A stretch of DNA of 64,000 nt from Knoxdaviesia capensis. Taxonomy: Eukaryota > Ascomycota > Sordariomycetes > Microascales > Gondwanamycetaceae. Under the pieces are notes generated by a model. That model saw only the letters and a program-made list of their open reading frames with translations. It was not told the DNA's origin and did no database searches. Each line of letters starts with the position of its first letter. The stretch's first letter is position 1. The stretch is from the NCBI GenBank assembly GCA_001510575.1, contig LNGK01000007.1, positions 1,544,151 through 1,608,150 on the forward strand. Reading direction: 5' to 3'. Positions 50,901 to 63,865 of this stretch are shown in pieces. The position numbers and the translations under genes were made by a program.

Positions 50901-53504
50901 GCGAAACGGTCCAACTCGGGACAAACTCCCACATCGTATCGCAGCAGGAAGCCAGATTAATAATTCGATTGGAACCCGAGAGAGATTTATTCGCCGGGGC
51001 CCAGCAGGAGTCATTGTCTGCCCACACTCACCGATGGCTCATCATTCCTCATGGATGTGTGTGGTCCCCGCCCCGGCAGTGCTTGACTGGGTAATGCACA
51101 CTCCTCCCATCACGACCCAAACGCTCACAAGCCAAAGCAGCAAAACCCATCGCATCCCCTCCTCTCGCATGCCCGGGAAAAAAAAAGGGTTCTTCTAGAA
51201 TGCCGTGGCGAATACGTCGACCTGCGGCAGAGAGGTTTGGTCTACCACGTTTTCCATGGATGTGTAATGTTGATGATCCCATCACACCCGACGCTGTACG
51301 TAGACGGGGGTGGTTATCTGTGTAGGCAAACGTGTGGGTGGGTGGTGAAGACCGGGACCGGACACGGAGCAAACCACGCAAAGTGTGTGTGTGTACAGTA
51401 TGTGTGTGTGTGAAGTGATGAAATTGTAATAGGGAAAAGAAGGGTGGTGTCCTGCAGCATGCGACCAAATCCCTCGGGACAACCAACAGTCAGTCGGGCC
51501 CCCGTTGAGTTTCCTTCTGCGTTGGGGGTTGTCCAGCCGTTGCACAGCACGCAACCACCACGCACCCCGAAAGTCTCCGTCCGAAGTCCCCAGAGGAGAC
51601 CTCGTCGCAGCGGGATGTTCGGGATTATCGTCGCGCCGCTGTGTCCGCCAAGTGCCAGCACCATCACTATCCCACCACGGCGTTCTCGAGGCTTGGACTT
51701 CCCAGTGTTTTAACAATTGACGACAGCCGGACTTACACAGGCGCACTACCACGCCTCCAGGACATGAGATAACCACGACTAAACGTGCTCGAAACAGTCC
51801 GTTTTCGCTCCTTGATTTCCGTCCTGGCCATGCATTCCTCGATTTTTAAAACGGCCTTTGAGGTTTTCTGCCCCGGCGGGCTGACGGCCAATACCCTCCG
51901 GGACTTCCTCGCGACTAACCCTGATTTTCTTTATTTAGAGGTGCTGCGGCCCCTTGCGATAGGGAAGAGAGGGACGCAGAAACAGGCAGTCAGAGACACA
52001 ATGGAAGCCTGACAGAGTGCTTCCAGAAAAGCCAAGAACTTTTTCCCTTCGTCCCGTCTGACATGGATGTGGTTTTTTATAAGGCTGATAAGAAAATCCC
52101 GACAATCCCTATGCCACACAGGTTCTTTGGGAGCTTTTGGGACAGACACGGCACAGCGAACACGCCCCCTCCCTCCTCCTTTTTCGCTGTCAGCAGAGAA
52201 CATCGAGCAGGACGCTTTTTATCGTGTGAGTGGTATTCTAGTCTTCATCGTAGAGTAAGTAATATTACGAACGTGGACAACAAGAAGAAGGCCCGGATGG
52301 GAGAGAATGCGGGACGAACGGCCTTTTCCTGAACTGTCCATGTCGGTGTCCCTGCACAGTCCCTTTCCTCGCTTTCTCACCGCCTGCGATGAAATGTTCC
52401 CGGGTGACACTGGAATGTTGTCCCCAACTGCAACGGAGCGTTCTTTGGGTATTTTTTTTGGTCGTTTCTTTGCGCACTGCCGCTTATCTTACATCCCAGA
52501 CTCAGCCGGAACCTTCCACCCAAGTTGTCAAGCATAGGGCGACGCGAGGTCCCCCTGCGATGACGGGGTGCAAGTCCGGCTCCCTGCAACGTTCTGGCAT
52601 TGGCGATACCGTATGTATGTATTCCATCCGTGACTCCCTCTTACGGGGCGGCACATTCCCCCCGGTTCCAGATCCTGCCGGGCTGTCTGGGCCATCTGTC
52701 AGCCAGACTGCCCACAGTTTCGCAACGCGGCCCCCGGAGTCCGCGGTCTGGTCGAGCCGGGCTGTGCTGGTAACACAAAGACGAGAAAAGTGGCAGTGGC
52801 AGTAAAAAACAGCATACATACAATGTGCGCGGGCCCGCGCCGATCACTGCGTTGTGTGTGCCGCAATACAAAAACACTCCCCCCAAGAACAAAGAAAAAA
52901 AAAGTCCAGTACATTACAAACACAGCCTGCCACCACAAAGACGGAACCGGAGCTGATGGACAGTTCCCCCGAGTCGCCGCCGCAGCCACGAGGACATCTG
53001 CACAAAGCCCAGCCTGGCACACTGCTGACCGCTAACGCAGAAAGTCATGGTCCTGGCGGCTGCCCCATTATCTTCTGCGTTTTTGGGGAGGGTTTGGACG
53101 ACATTCTTAAGGGCACATGAAAAATGTCACCATGTGGGCACACACAAGACACACCAGCTTTGACGCGAGGGAGAAGCGCCCAAGTTCCCAAGGCCTTTCA
53201 ATAAGCTAAGCGAGGATTGGGAGGGAGAGGGCGTGATAGGAAAGAGGGGGGAAGGATGGTGTGAGAGAGTCGCAACGCGAGACTTTTTGACAAAAAGGAA
53301 CTACATCACGTAAAATAAAATAAAAAAGGCAACCAAATGCAGAGACAGGATGTGCTGATCCTTCAGCCCTGGATATTCGCTCTTCCCTTTGGGCGCCTCC
53401 CAGGCGAACCCGACGGGTCTTGCCATGTGCCATTTTTCATGCCAGGTGTCTTGCTTTACAGACTCACTCTCTCTGCCTACGAGATTTCCACATTGATTCA
53501 CCCC

Positions 53505-53609
53505 NNNNNNNNNNNNNNNNNNNNNNNNNNNNNNNNNNNNNNNNNNNNNNNNNNNNNNNNNNNNNNNNNNNNNNNNNNNNNNNNNNNNNNNNNNNNNNNN
53601 NNNNNNNNN
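53505..53609. other. Assembly gap (105 N)
   Basis: 105 undetermined bases flanked by C runs; the real length is unknown. Confidence 0.97.
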
Positions 53610-55501
53610 CCCGCACAGCGAAGAAGGGAAAGCCAGGCATGGATCGGCATCGATATGGCTGCCTGTCTTACCCTGATATCCAACCGTACATCATGTCTGT
53701 TGGTTTCACTTTTCTTTTGCCCACCTGCCTCTCCCTTCAGTGCAAGCCATGTTCATGTGTGTGCATGTTTCGCCCCGCACCCCAGCACCAACCCAGAATG
53801 CTCACACGTACAGTACACATCTCGCACGCGCTGATATCGCTATCTTCTCTCCCTGTTCTCGCCTAAACGGGGCTGCCGGTGAACTTGGGCCTCAACAGGA
53901 GGACCAGTGGAAAAGAAAGCAAGACAGACTAAAAAGAACGAAGATGCAAAAATACTCGTTGATAAGGCTTGCTTGGCGTGGTCTTCCCCCGGCTGCCGAG
54001 AGCCTAGCTTTCCCGTCCTGTGCAAACAGCCCGTCCAGCCGCCCCCCTAGGTTTTTTCTTCTTTTTTTTCTTCTTTTTTTCTTGTTTGCGTTTTTGTGGT
54101 GTCTCCAGGTAAACCACGCGCTGGGGGCGGGTATCTCGCCTCCCTTGGAATTTCCCTTTCCCCTCTTTTATCTAAACGACACACTACCAACCGCCCGTCA
54201 AGCAAATGCACGAAAGATGTGAATCACGACCTTGCCCGCAGACCTGTACGAATCACGCCAATCCTGATCTGGGAGGGTGTTCTCCGCGCACTTGCTTCTC
54301 TCGTCCCCTTCCTTCGCACGAAAACCAAAAATCACACCCTCCAATGCAGAGGCAGAGGGACCCCCGGAATGCCTGATACCGGCAGAAAGACACAGAATGA
54401 AGCGGTTGCTACCCAACAACAACGTGTAAAAAGCCCGTCGGTGGTCTCTCCTCGCACTCTCGGAGAAGAGAAGAACAGAACCCCTGCTCCTGGGCAGGGA
54501 TGCCATGTTTCTCGCGCAGCCCCGCCCGAAGCTTCCATGCATCCTTCTTTTCGTCTTCTTCCGCTTCTCCTCGCGTGGCCTGCGGTGTGTCGACCTTATC
54601 GTCGCCCTCCTCCCTGGCTGCACGGGATGAGGAAGAAGAAACTTCCTGATGCGGTTTTGGTTCTTCTTCCTTTTGTCTTGTCCATCCTCCTCCTACGCCA
54701 TTCCTCTGCTGGAGACGGCAGCGAGTCAGAGACGCGATCATCGCACCAGCGTTGCATGGCCGGCTGCTCTTCTGCTACAGAGGATTACTGCACGCCGCGG
54801 GGCGCCGGGCTGGCGTCGTCGGCGTGGCATTCCGTGCGTCTGGAGGAGAGCTGAGGACACGCTTCTTGTCCTTTTTCGGGGGTGATACAACGGGCTAGTT
54901 AGTGTCCATACATGTAAATGTCCTTCCTCCATGTATCATCCTCTTTCACAATCCTAGCAAAAACAGAAGAAAACAGTTAAGCGGAAAGCCCACGATCATG
55001 ACTCCTTCCTCCTTTGCTGGTCCGCCCGAAGCGAGATATACAAGGGAGGGCGAAAGTTCGCTGAAAAAATAAAAAAAGCACACACCGCCTTGGAAGGGCG
55101 CACACAATTCTTTTTTTTTTTTTGGTTGCAAATGAATTCCTCGCGATGTCCCGCCCGTTCTTCGCTGGTCCTCACCGCCCGGCCGTCTCTTTGATCTTCC
55201 CCTCCCTCCAAAATATCGCACATGCCAAGACCCTGCTGCTTTCCTGTTTGGCGTGTGCCTGTGCCGTTGGGCAGCTGCTGCACACCGGTCGCTGAACATG
55301 TAAAGCAGAGCGATGTGAGTCAGATCAGAGCGTATAAACAGCCATCAGCTGCTGCATCATCTTAGCGAAAGAAAAAAAAATAGAGTGGTGGAGTGGAGTT
55401 AGGAATGTGCGTGCGGTGCGAATTTCAACGCCAGCTTAAAGAGGTGTGTGTATTTCTGGCGTGGCCTTCGTCTAGTGGACTGATGCTGGGCCAGTCCGCT
55501 G

Positions 55502-55513
55502 TACTGTACAGTA
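55502..55513. repeat. TACTGTACAGTA palindrome
   Basis: A perfect 12-bp palindrome. The identical sequence occurs at 11347-11358, and near-identical ones recur through the spacers. Confidence 0.8.
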
Positions 55514-57230
55514 GAATGCTCAGCACCACGCTAGCCTGCCCCAGCCACATAGCACTTCGTAACCCCGCCGCAACGAGGAAGCAAACTTCAAGTTACGTAA
55601 GCCCCGGAATCCCATACCGGACCTCTGCTCGGCCTGTTTCGCTGTAACGATAGACTTCTCGTTTGCGTCGTCGACTGCACAAGCCACCGAGCAGAGGCCA
55701 CGCACCGCCGGGGGGCATGAAGGGGGCTCCTGATTTTGTTTCCGTGTCAGTCACCGAACAGCAACCGCCCAGGAAGGGGAATATCGCACCAAACTGACCA
55801 GAAGAAGGCCACCGGGGGCCCGGGGTGGTGCCAATCTCGCATACTCCGTGCTTGTTGGCCCCAATGAGTGTGCGTGTCTTTCCCCCGGTCTCTGTCAGCT
55901 CGTCGGGCTCCAATTCCACCAACGGCCGACAATCTATATTGTCCCTGCCCATCAAGGGACAGCGAAAATGCACAGTCCGTGACAGTCACCGCTCTCACTC
56001 ACTCACTCACTTACTCCGCGGAACAGCCCGGTCGACCTTGAGGATCCCGAGGGATGAAGGGCGGTCAAGTCACAATCAGTCTTTTCTGGTCTTTAGATCA
56101 CCGCGCAAATCTTTCAAAGTCCCTCTCGAAGCGAAACACCGACGACTCTCGATGCCTGCCAATCTGTCTCCCTCCCTCCTCCGTAATTTCCCAAACAAAT
56201 CCCTTCGTAGATTCTCCATACTAGGGACCCCCCCTCTGATCTGTCACAGAGGCCAAGGAATCCTCGGGCTCGCCAAAGACCACCAAGGACCAGCAGCATC
56301 TGCTTGTTTTTGCGTGTGTTTTTGCATGTCTCGACACCAGACCGAAACTGCCCACTCAGTCTCCCTTTCGCCGCGTGTCTCGTGGCTTGTTTGATACTTC
56401 AACCCCCGGAGAATGTGGTGTTATTGCCCGGCTTCTGCGGGTGCCTGCCTGAGAAGCAAGAGACAGAAACCTTCTATCGATCCTTCTACGCCTGGTTTGA
56501 CGCCTGGCTGGGCCGCCCTGGTGTTGCTCCCCCAGCGAGCATCCCATTTTTTGTTTATTCTTTTTCCGCTCGTGTCTTGTCTTCAGGCAGATCGATATCC
56601 CTTTCGTCTGGGGCGGCGAAACTCGCGTGCCTGTCTCTCTTCTCCCATGCACCGCGGAACCAGTTTGTAGTGTACAGTACGTTTTGTCGCCGCCGCGGCG
56701 GACGACCCGGGCACTTCCGTGGGTGGACCTGGGAAATCTAGGGTTTGCTCCCCCTTGGATCAAAAGACATCTGGAACCCTAGACACGGTGTATGCCTTCT
56801 CTACGGAGTTCCAGTGCTCTTGCCATCTTCGATCGCGCAACAACAGTGCCAGCCCGCACCCCACACTGTAACTCGCTGGCCCAGGCACGCGCAGCTCTGC
56901 ACAGTGCCGAAGATCCCGCTCCGTGTGTCCGTCGGGCGCGGCCACGGTCCCGGGGAATTATAGAGGGCAGATTTAATGAGCGACACGACGGCATTCCCAA
57001 CAAGCACCAGACGCAGCCAGTATTTTGCGCTCCGGTCATGGGGCCAGTCGGGTAAGGTGACGGCAATATTGCAGGTTTTGTCGATACGAGTGCCCTCGGA
57101 GGTGTGTGCTGATCTGATTAACTCGGGGGCCGGTCACAGGGTCTCCTCCGCGCCGAGCATTTGGCGGTTTCCCCGTGTTCTGCTTCTTTTCAGGGTCTTC
57201 CTCAGCTGCCCGCTCACATGTGAGGGGAAA

Positions 57231-57258
57231 CACACACACACACACACACCCACACACA
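57231..57258. repeat. (CA)n microsatellite
   Basis: A CA run with one C interruption. Confidence 0.9.
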
Positions 57259-58630
57259 AACCCAACCCTCGCTCGTCTCGTTCCCCGGAATGCAACAAGA
57301 ACATGTGAGCTGCTGATAACCGCAGATAGCAGCAGCAGATGTTTTCGCCAAAAGTCTGGGGGTTTTAAGTTTTCGGCTCCATCAAAGCGGCATTCCACAC
57401 GAAAACCCCCCCCATATGGCCAGATGGTCTAGACGGCCGCGCGCAGCAGCAGAAAAGGCACGATGCAACAAATAGCGGCACAAAATGGGGAGAGGGCAGA
57501 CGCCGTTCAAGCGGGTGGGAGGATTGAATGGACGGCTCGCGAAATGCTGCGATTCTGCCCCGGGGCAGGCCATTTTCAACATATCGACCGATGCCGGGCA
57601 TGGGCAGATCGGGTCTGGAACTTTGCTCTTGCAGAGTTTGTTCAGTGGGCCTCAAAAGTCAAACGTTGACCAAGAGAGCAGAGACCTGTGAATATACGAA
57701 CGCAGGGTCGCAGAGAGCAAACCCTCCAGACATATTTGGGTGTGTGCGCCGCGACAGGGGGGGCCGGAGTTGATCAGAGCATAGCTGGCATGAATAGAAT
57801 CAATCTTTACAACGGACGATGCATAAAATCAGTCCAGAATAAACAACTGAAGGTTTTTTTTTTTTCTTTTTTTTGTTTGCAACGAGTACCCCACCGATGC
57901 CGAAAAGCATCGGACGCGAACTTCATGCACACACACAAGAGCGAGCAAGAACAATCAACACGCCCCCTCCCCCTCCGGGATCGTGGCACCCCAACGCGTC
58001 GGGAGCATTCGGGGAGTCTTCGCAGCGCCGGGGGGGCCAGATATCGCCAGTACCGCTGGAAGTAACCCGTAAGTGCGAGCTGCGCCGCGTCGGAATTCCA
58101 GGTGTTCCCGCGAAACTCCGGCGGTTTATTTTCGGCTTTTATCTTGAAAAAAAAAGTTTTCTATATAAATACTCGGGGAGTCTTTGGTGTATATTTCTTT
58201 TTGGCGTGGGTGCTGCCTCTTCGGCATGATTCTTGTTCACTGCCTGCGCATTTGTAATTGCTGCGTCTGAACGTTTCGCCATGCTACCTCTCACCGCCGA
58301 TCGTGAATGGCCCGAAACAGCGCTGTGGGCAGAGTTAAGGGTCGCAGGAATATGCGCAGTACTGTGTGTGTGTGAGACTGGTAAGAGTCACCAGGCAGTC
58401 GTTTCTTACATCTCGCAACTTGATGTTCCCCCGGCTAGTCTTCCTTTTCCCGTGGCCAGCTTTAGGCTTCCAAATTTGCGCCCTGGCTGTCACAAAACCC
58501 CCAGCGGCCGTGGTGTCCCCGACGCCCCGGCGGACATAGCACGTTATGTGCGAGCAGCCAAGTTACATTACAGGCGGTTACGTGGATGCTGGCTGCAGTT
58601 CTCCGCGGCTTTGGCCGTCCGGCGTTGGGG

Positions 58631-58690
58631 GACACACACACTCTCACACTCTCACACACTCACACTCACACACTCACACTCACGCACACA
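58631..58690. repeat. CA/CT mixed microsatellite
   Basis: Sixty bases of CACACT- and CTCACA-type units, imperfectly repeated, about 1.2 kb upstream of the small CxxC gene. Confidence 0.85.
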
Positions 58691-59399
58691 TACGCAACGC
58701 ACCCGCGAAACTGCGCCTTCTTTAGGCCACGACAAATCGTGGTCCGCGTCGGCCTTCTTGTCTTATCCGCGGATGGAAGGGGATTTGTGTGTATCCCGGG
58801 TGGCCTGTTGTTTTGTTTCTTTTGCGGTTGCTCTTTCCTCCGCCCGCCGCTTCTCTCGCATTCTTTCGGTATCTTTTTGTTTTCTTTCTTCCTTGTCGGC
58901 TCGGGCAGGAAGCATGTGCTGGTCTGTCCTTCCCTCCTTCATTCGTTCGGGCGGCACACACATGGATCATGGATTCTTGGAGTGGGAAAAGTGTTCATTC
59001 ATGTCTTGGGCGTGGCTGCTCGCTTTGGGCATTTTGACTCGCTCGCTCCTGCCATTCCGTAATGTCTCCTCCGTAAGTGTATATGTGATGTGTCGGCCTG
59101 GCTGGCTGCCCATCGTTCCTTCCCTTCGTCGCCGGGGCGTCCCTCCTTCTCGTCGTGCTCCTCCGCGTTCCAAAATGCAGCGGGTGTGAAAATGTGCGTG
59201 TGGACGGTGCGGATCGCCAGGGAGCCACGAAGGATGAGGGTGAGAACTTGCAAGTTTCCTCCACGCCCTGGAGATGTGGATTTTGACACCCAAATGCACA
59301 CCCTACCCGGTACCAAAAACCACCACACGCTGGACGGACAAGACACTTGCTCACGCCCCCCTCCCTTTCTTGTCCAGCGGCTTTCCACCACTCCCTCAC

Positions 59400-59875
59400 G
59401 CCCTATCTCGTCCACGCCCCCCTAAAAAACTGTAAAAGTTCCTTTCCTCCTAACCACTTCCACAACTTACGTTCTTTTGCTGGTCCTTTTCCACACGCCC
59501 TCACACCCCTCCCTCCAACTTGCTGCACTCCCCCTCCCTTTCCTTACTGGGCTCTTGTGTGAGTCGTCGTCGCTCTTTTACCTCAAACTAAACATGACAA
59601 GCTAAAACCGTCGCTTCATCCATATAATCCTGGCTCTTCTCTCGTCCTTTCCCATAGCTTCACATTTTCCCTTCCCATCTTATATCAATCTCAACATCCC
59701 CCCGATCCAAATTCTTCTGATCAACTTGTTCTCATCCATTTTCCATCATCACCACAACCAAACAACCAACAATCAGTCAATCACCACACCAACAACCACC
59801 ACCACACTCTACTACTACTTCTCCTCCTTCATCACCCACACACTTGACACATACACACACTGCAAACACTCTACC
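59400..59875 (+). promoter_or_regulatory. Probable promoter and leader of the small CxxC gene
   Basis: Almost purine-free, C- and T-rich sequence turning into CA-rich sequence (CAACCA and CACCA units) right up to the start codon. This is the clearest promoter-like composition shift in the right half of the window. Confidence 0.5.
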
Positions 59876-60142
59876 ATGGCCTCCAGCTCTCGCTCTTCTT
59901 CTCGCCAGAACAGCTCTTCCAGTTCGGCCTCGTCGAATAGCTCGTCTTCCGATCTCTCGTATCGCCACAGCATGGATTCCCACCAGCTTCCCGTCGCCTC
60001 AGTCGAGGTTCTCCAGTGCCTCCGCTGCTACCGCGCTGTTGAAGCCACCTCGACCGACGACCAGACCTCCACCGGCATGATTCGCGTCGGCCAGGGCATG
60101 TACTACTGCCAGCGCTGCGCGAAGCACGTCGGCTACATCTGA
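59876..60142 (+). CDS. Small serine-rich protein with two CxxC motifs
   Basis: The chosen start is ATGG at 59876 (context CTACC), giving 88 residues. The frame is open upstream, but that part codes a His/Thr/Asn-rich low-complexity run typical of a leader. Residues 1-29 are mostly Ser with some Arg and Asn. The C-terminal half has two CxxC pairs, C48/C51 (QCLRC) and C78/C81 (YCQRC), about 27 residues apart, followed by AKHVGYI at the end. Four cysteines with this spacing suggest a small zinc ribbon. I recall similar short Ser-rich, CxxC-CxxC proteins of unknown function in Eurotiales. No signal peptide or membrane segment is present. The leader is CT- and CA-rich, as for an expressed fungal gene. 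The zinc-binding role is inferred. Confidence 0.75.
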   Translation: MASSSRSSSRQNSSSSSASSNSSSSDLSYRHSMDSHQLPVASVEVLQCLRCYRAVEATSTDDQTSTGMIRVGQGMYYCQRCAKHVGYI

Positions 60143-61605
60143 ATGACTCGTTTCCCTCCCGGCGGTTCTGTCTTGCTTTACAACTCCCAATTTTTCTTAT
60201 CTACAACCACATCTCCCAAACAAGCCTTGCTTGGCTTTTTCTGGTGGCCAACACTTCCCACGAGATTGTCTCAACTTCTCAGACATTCGGAAATGGCGCC
60301 TGCTGAGGAACCTGGAAGATAAACCTCTTCCTCCATTTCCCGCTCGCCACCAGCGACATTTACGACAATCCCACTGTCGGCTTCTCTGGCTCATTCGGTC
60401 TCTTGCCACCGAGTTCAGAGCACCCGCGGCGATTGACCACTCCATCGCGTGCGACACTTCGGGTCCCTGACAAAAGCTCCGCGCTCTGGACAGCTGTTGC
60501 ACAAACCCGCGTCGACTTGCTCTTGTACATTCGCTACATCAGCATCACCGCATGGAATCGTGTGCCACGACTCCCTTTGAATGCGCGTATCCACACACCT
60601 CACTTCAGCGCAAATCAAAAATAGCGACCTGGAAAAAACACTCCTCCAGCAACTTCCTCAACCTACAGCAACATCACATCCTGCGGCTGGAAATGGAATG
60701 GCTTGGTGGTTTTTTTTTTTAGAGTGTCTGATTTGCATACGATGTGCTTTTTTTGTCTCCTCCGTCTGATTGGACTTTTTTTTGTTCTCCTTCTCCACAT
60801 GGCATTTCCAGAATCAGGCTTGCATGTGTAGCAATGGCCCTCCCATGCAGTTGCAACTGGCTTGCCTACTGCATACTGTTCGTTTTAGAAATTACATCAT
60901 GCTGTTGTTTTTCTGCTTGTTTTATGACCGTTACCTCCTTTTATGACTCCTCTTTTCTGATGCTCTTGACTGGTTACTCCTGTTCGGATAAATATATATA
61001 TAGCGATGGCGCGCGAAATTCAATCTTGTCCACTTTTCACTACTGGCTCCTTGTATCCATATGTTTGTGCGTGCTTTTTACTGTACTTGTACCGAATGTT
61101 CGGCTTTATATTTTTGTGTGGCCATCTGTCGGTAATAGATACCGAATTTCGCCCACTGTCGCAGTTGGACTGGATATTCAATTGAGAGTTTTCTCCGTCT
61201 GACACCTATTTTCACATGCCAATGTGTTTCCCTGCGTGATGAGAAGCGAAAATACAAAGTGGTTTTTTTGTGTGTGAATTATCGTGCGAGAGAGGTGGAG
61301 ACGGCTACGAGATTCCCGTTCTTGGCCCCAGGTTGTGCGCACGAAGGCCGTAGACAAGCGATTACACATACAAAGTGCGTGGTGGAGTGCGGTTAAAGAA
61401 CAGCAGAACGAAAGAGAGGGAAAAAAGAAAAGAAAAAAAAATAGAAACCACCGTTGCACAAGCACGACGTAACTAATTACGGTATATAAGAGTTACAACT
61501 AACTACGTCGTTATTTTGCTGGTCTGCTCGGGTTTGATATTTCTGGGTGTGGTTTGCTGGCGTTGGCATGGGGGCGAGCGAGTGAGGCGGGGGCTGCGTA
61601 TACGA

Positions 61606-61650
61606 TGTGTGTGTGTGTGTGTGTTGTGCTGTGCTGTGCTGTGCTGTGCT
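61606..61650. repeat. (GT)n followed by (TGTGC)n repeat
   Basis: About nine GT units run directly into five TGTGC pentamers. Confidence 0.9.
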
Positions 61651-61765
61651 GGGCACCAGCACTCTCTTACTATCAGTGGGAATAATGTGTGAGTGATATG
61701 GATTCAGCGGTGCCAGGCGCGGACTTGACGGGAGATAGAAAACGCTCCTCTTTCTCCTCGTCCCC

Positions 61766-61820
61766 GTCCTCCTCCTCCTCCTCCTCCTTGTCCATCCCCC
61801 TCCCCCTCCCCCTCCCCCTC
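61766..61820. repeat. (CCT)n and (CCCCCT)n repeats
   Basis: Seven or so CCT units, a short break, then four CCCCCT hexamers. The complementary strand is G-rich enough to form quadruplex-like structures. Confidence 0.85.
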
Positions 61821-63865
61821 CTCTATGGTATGGGCTCGGAGCTGCGACGATAACGGCCCATGTGGTGGGAGACGGAGAGGGTGGTGGTGGCATCTTGGCA
61901 TTGCTGCACAGTGATGCTGTTATTATTGTATGTTTTTTTTTTCCTGTGCGTAGGGTTTACGGGCTGCGCTGCCTGAGCTGGCTGGTATGTCAGTACGTGT
62001 GTGTGTGTGTGTGTAGCCGGACGGTGATTGGGCGGGGTGGTGGCAGGGGGNGGGGGGGGACACGGCACAGACTGGAGTTTCGGGTTCTGGTGGGCTGTCG
62101 TTATCGTGAGTTGAGTGATAGATGAGGGAGGAAAGAAGTTTGGGTCGAAGTTTTCGGAGAGGAGGGGGGGCAGAGGGGATGGGGATTGAGCTGGGCGCGC
62201 GCCGTGGTCGGCGATTAGACCGCCGTAGCTCCGTCCGAACCGGAGATGGGTACTTTGATCGCTTGTGTGCGCTGTTGCTGGGCGGCCGAAAACGGGCAGA
62301 TGGCGCGATACACCAAACCACCACAGTCACCACCACCACAAAATCCACCACTGCTGCAATCTTCAATGCGAAGAGTTTCAAGTTTCACCCACACTGACAG
62401 TTTGGTTTCCCACGTGAGGAGCCTACAGTGAAGAAAGTCAAAAGGGTGGCGGTGCTGTCAACAACTCATAACGGGGGGCGAAACGCTGCGCACTTCTCTC
62501 TCTCTCTCACACTCTCTCTGACGAAACATAGCGTGGAAAATGGCGACGGCCCGCCCAGGGCCCAGCAGCGGGATCTAAACAGCCCTCCGGGATTCTGTAT
62601 GTGTTTTTTTTTTCCTCTGGGGAAATATCCGCGTTCGCTCGAAGATAGTGCCACCGAGGCTGTACCCTTGGACAAATACAGTACGCTGCAAACTCCAAAT
62701 ACAAATTCTTTCGCTGCTTCGCTGCTCATCGAGCGGTGTTTCGCCGTCCCTGGGCGTTTGGCTTCCCCGAACTGGCATTTCCCGAGCCGGGAGAGTCATA
62801 CGCAGTAATACTGTCTGTCTCGAACGGGGGACGCTTTAGCCCAACGAAGGGGGCGCTATACCGCGGGACCTTGTATATGTGTACAGCACTTCGCGAGCAG
62901 TCTCGTCTCCCCCGTTGTTCTGACGCGGCCATGAAAGACACACACACCGGTGCAGACCACCGAATGAGCGTCCGGGTGCCGCGCGATATTCCTATTTTTG
63001 TAAAGTGCATCGGGCGGTTTTTGCTGGCGTCCAGGGCACGATGGCCGAGAAAGGGGGGGGGAAATGCACCTGTGCGGCCAGCAAACCAGCCAGCCACATG
63101 GTTCCCTGCTGGGCGTCGTGTGCGCTGGTGTGGCTATGGCTGCAGCCGAACACGGTTTGGGCTGGCTTGGGAAATTGTGCGTACGTGGGAATCGTAAGCC
63201 CAAGGGGTGTGCAGCAGGCAGCAGAAAAAGAAAACAAAAAAAGGGCACAAAACACAGCCGAAAAGACTCCTCTTACATAACCCAACTCCCCAAGTCCTAC
63301 TCGCTGCAGTCAGTCCTACACAGAAGCCAGCCAGCCAGCCCTGCGGTGATGGATGTCTGCTGACGTGTATATCTGGTCCTCGCAAGCTGCGCATCCGGCG
63401 GGTCTGATTGGCTGCGTCGTGCTCTGCACGCCGAGCACCTATCGTCGGCGCAGAAGGAGGGTTTGCGGACGCGGCGTAACGTTAACAACGCACGCCAAAT
63501 CTGCCCCCTCACCAAAGATAAAATACAAAATACCTGTTCGGACGGGCTTTGTGTGTGTCGTGGGTGGTACGAAGCGGGGAGGGGGGTACCTCGTTCGTGC
63601 GAAGTGATGCCGCCATTACGCAGCCACCCCGCCCGGGGAGGGAAAGCGGACCCACGATAGTCGCAGTGTTGCGAAGGATACGTAGACGGACACTTCACGG
63701 TGCCGTTTTCTTTTTCTTCCGGTTCAAGATGACCGTATTTCCACGACATGGCGAGAACTGAAATGCCAGCACATCGAGGAACAGTCTCAAAAGTCCAGTC
63801 GATGCGACCGCAAAGAATTTTTTGGTGCTCCCGTTTCCCCCGGTCCGCATAGGGCCGAATACATC

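Larger units (their letters stand above)
37853..59875. other. 22-kb stretch without recognisable genes
   Basis: No domain, conserved motif or well-formed exon set was recognised on either strand. It contains a telomere-like block (39255), microsatellites (38481, 46156, 57231, 58631), N positions (47923, 53505-53609), and several TGTAC-centred palindromes. The longest open frames (42254-43171 minus, 43249-43965 plus) look like chance frames in balanced-composition DNA. Confidence 0.5.
60143..63865. other. Intergenic sequence without recognisable genes
   Basis: Holds the 3' end of the small CxxC gene and a dense set of simple repeats between 61600 and 62060, including one N at 62051 inside a poly-G run. 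No frame has convincing coding character. Confidence 0.5.

Noticed and set aside
51785..52012. 75-codon frame with protein-like composition
   Set aside because: Short, isolated, no recognisable motif, and frames of similar length occur throughout the region.
58631..58690. CRISPR-like array
   Set aside because: The repeats are short CA/CT units with no spacers; it is a microsatellite, and the genome is eukaryotic.
59726..59875. N-terminal extension of the small CxxC protein from an upstream in-frame ATG
   Set aside because: The extension codes His/Thr/Asn/Tyr low complexity from CA-rich leader sequence, and the ATG at 59876 has the better context.
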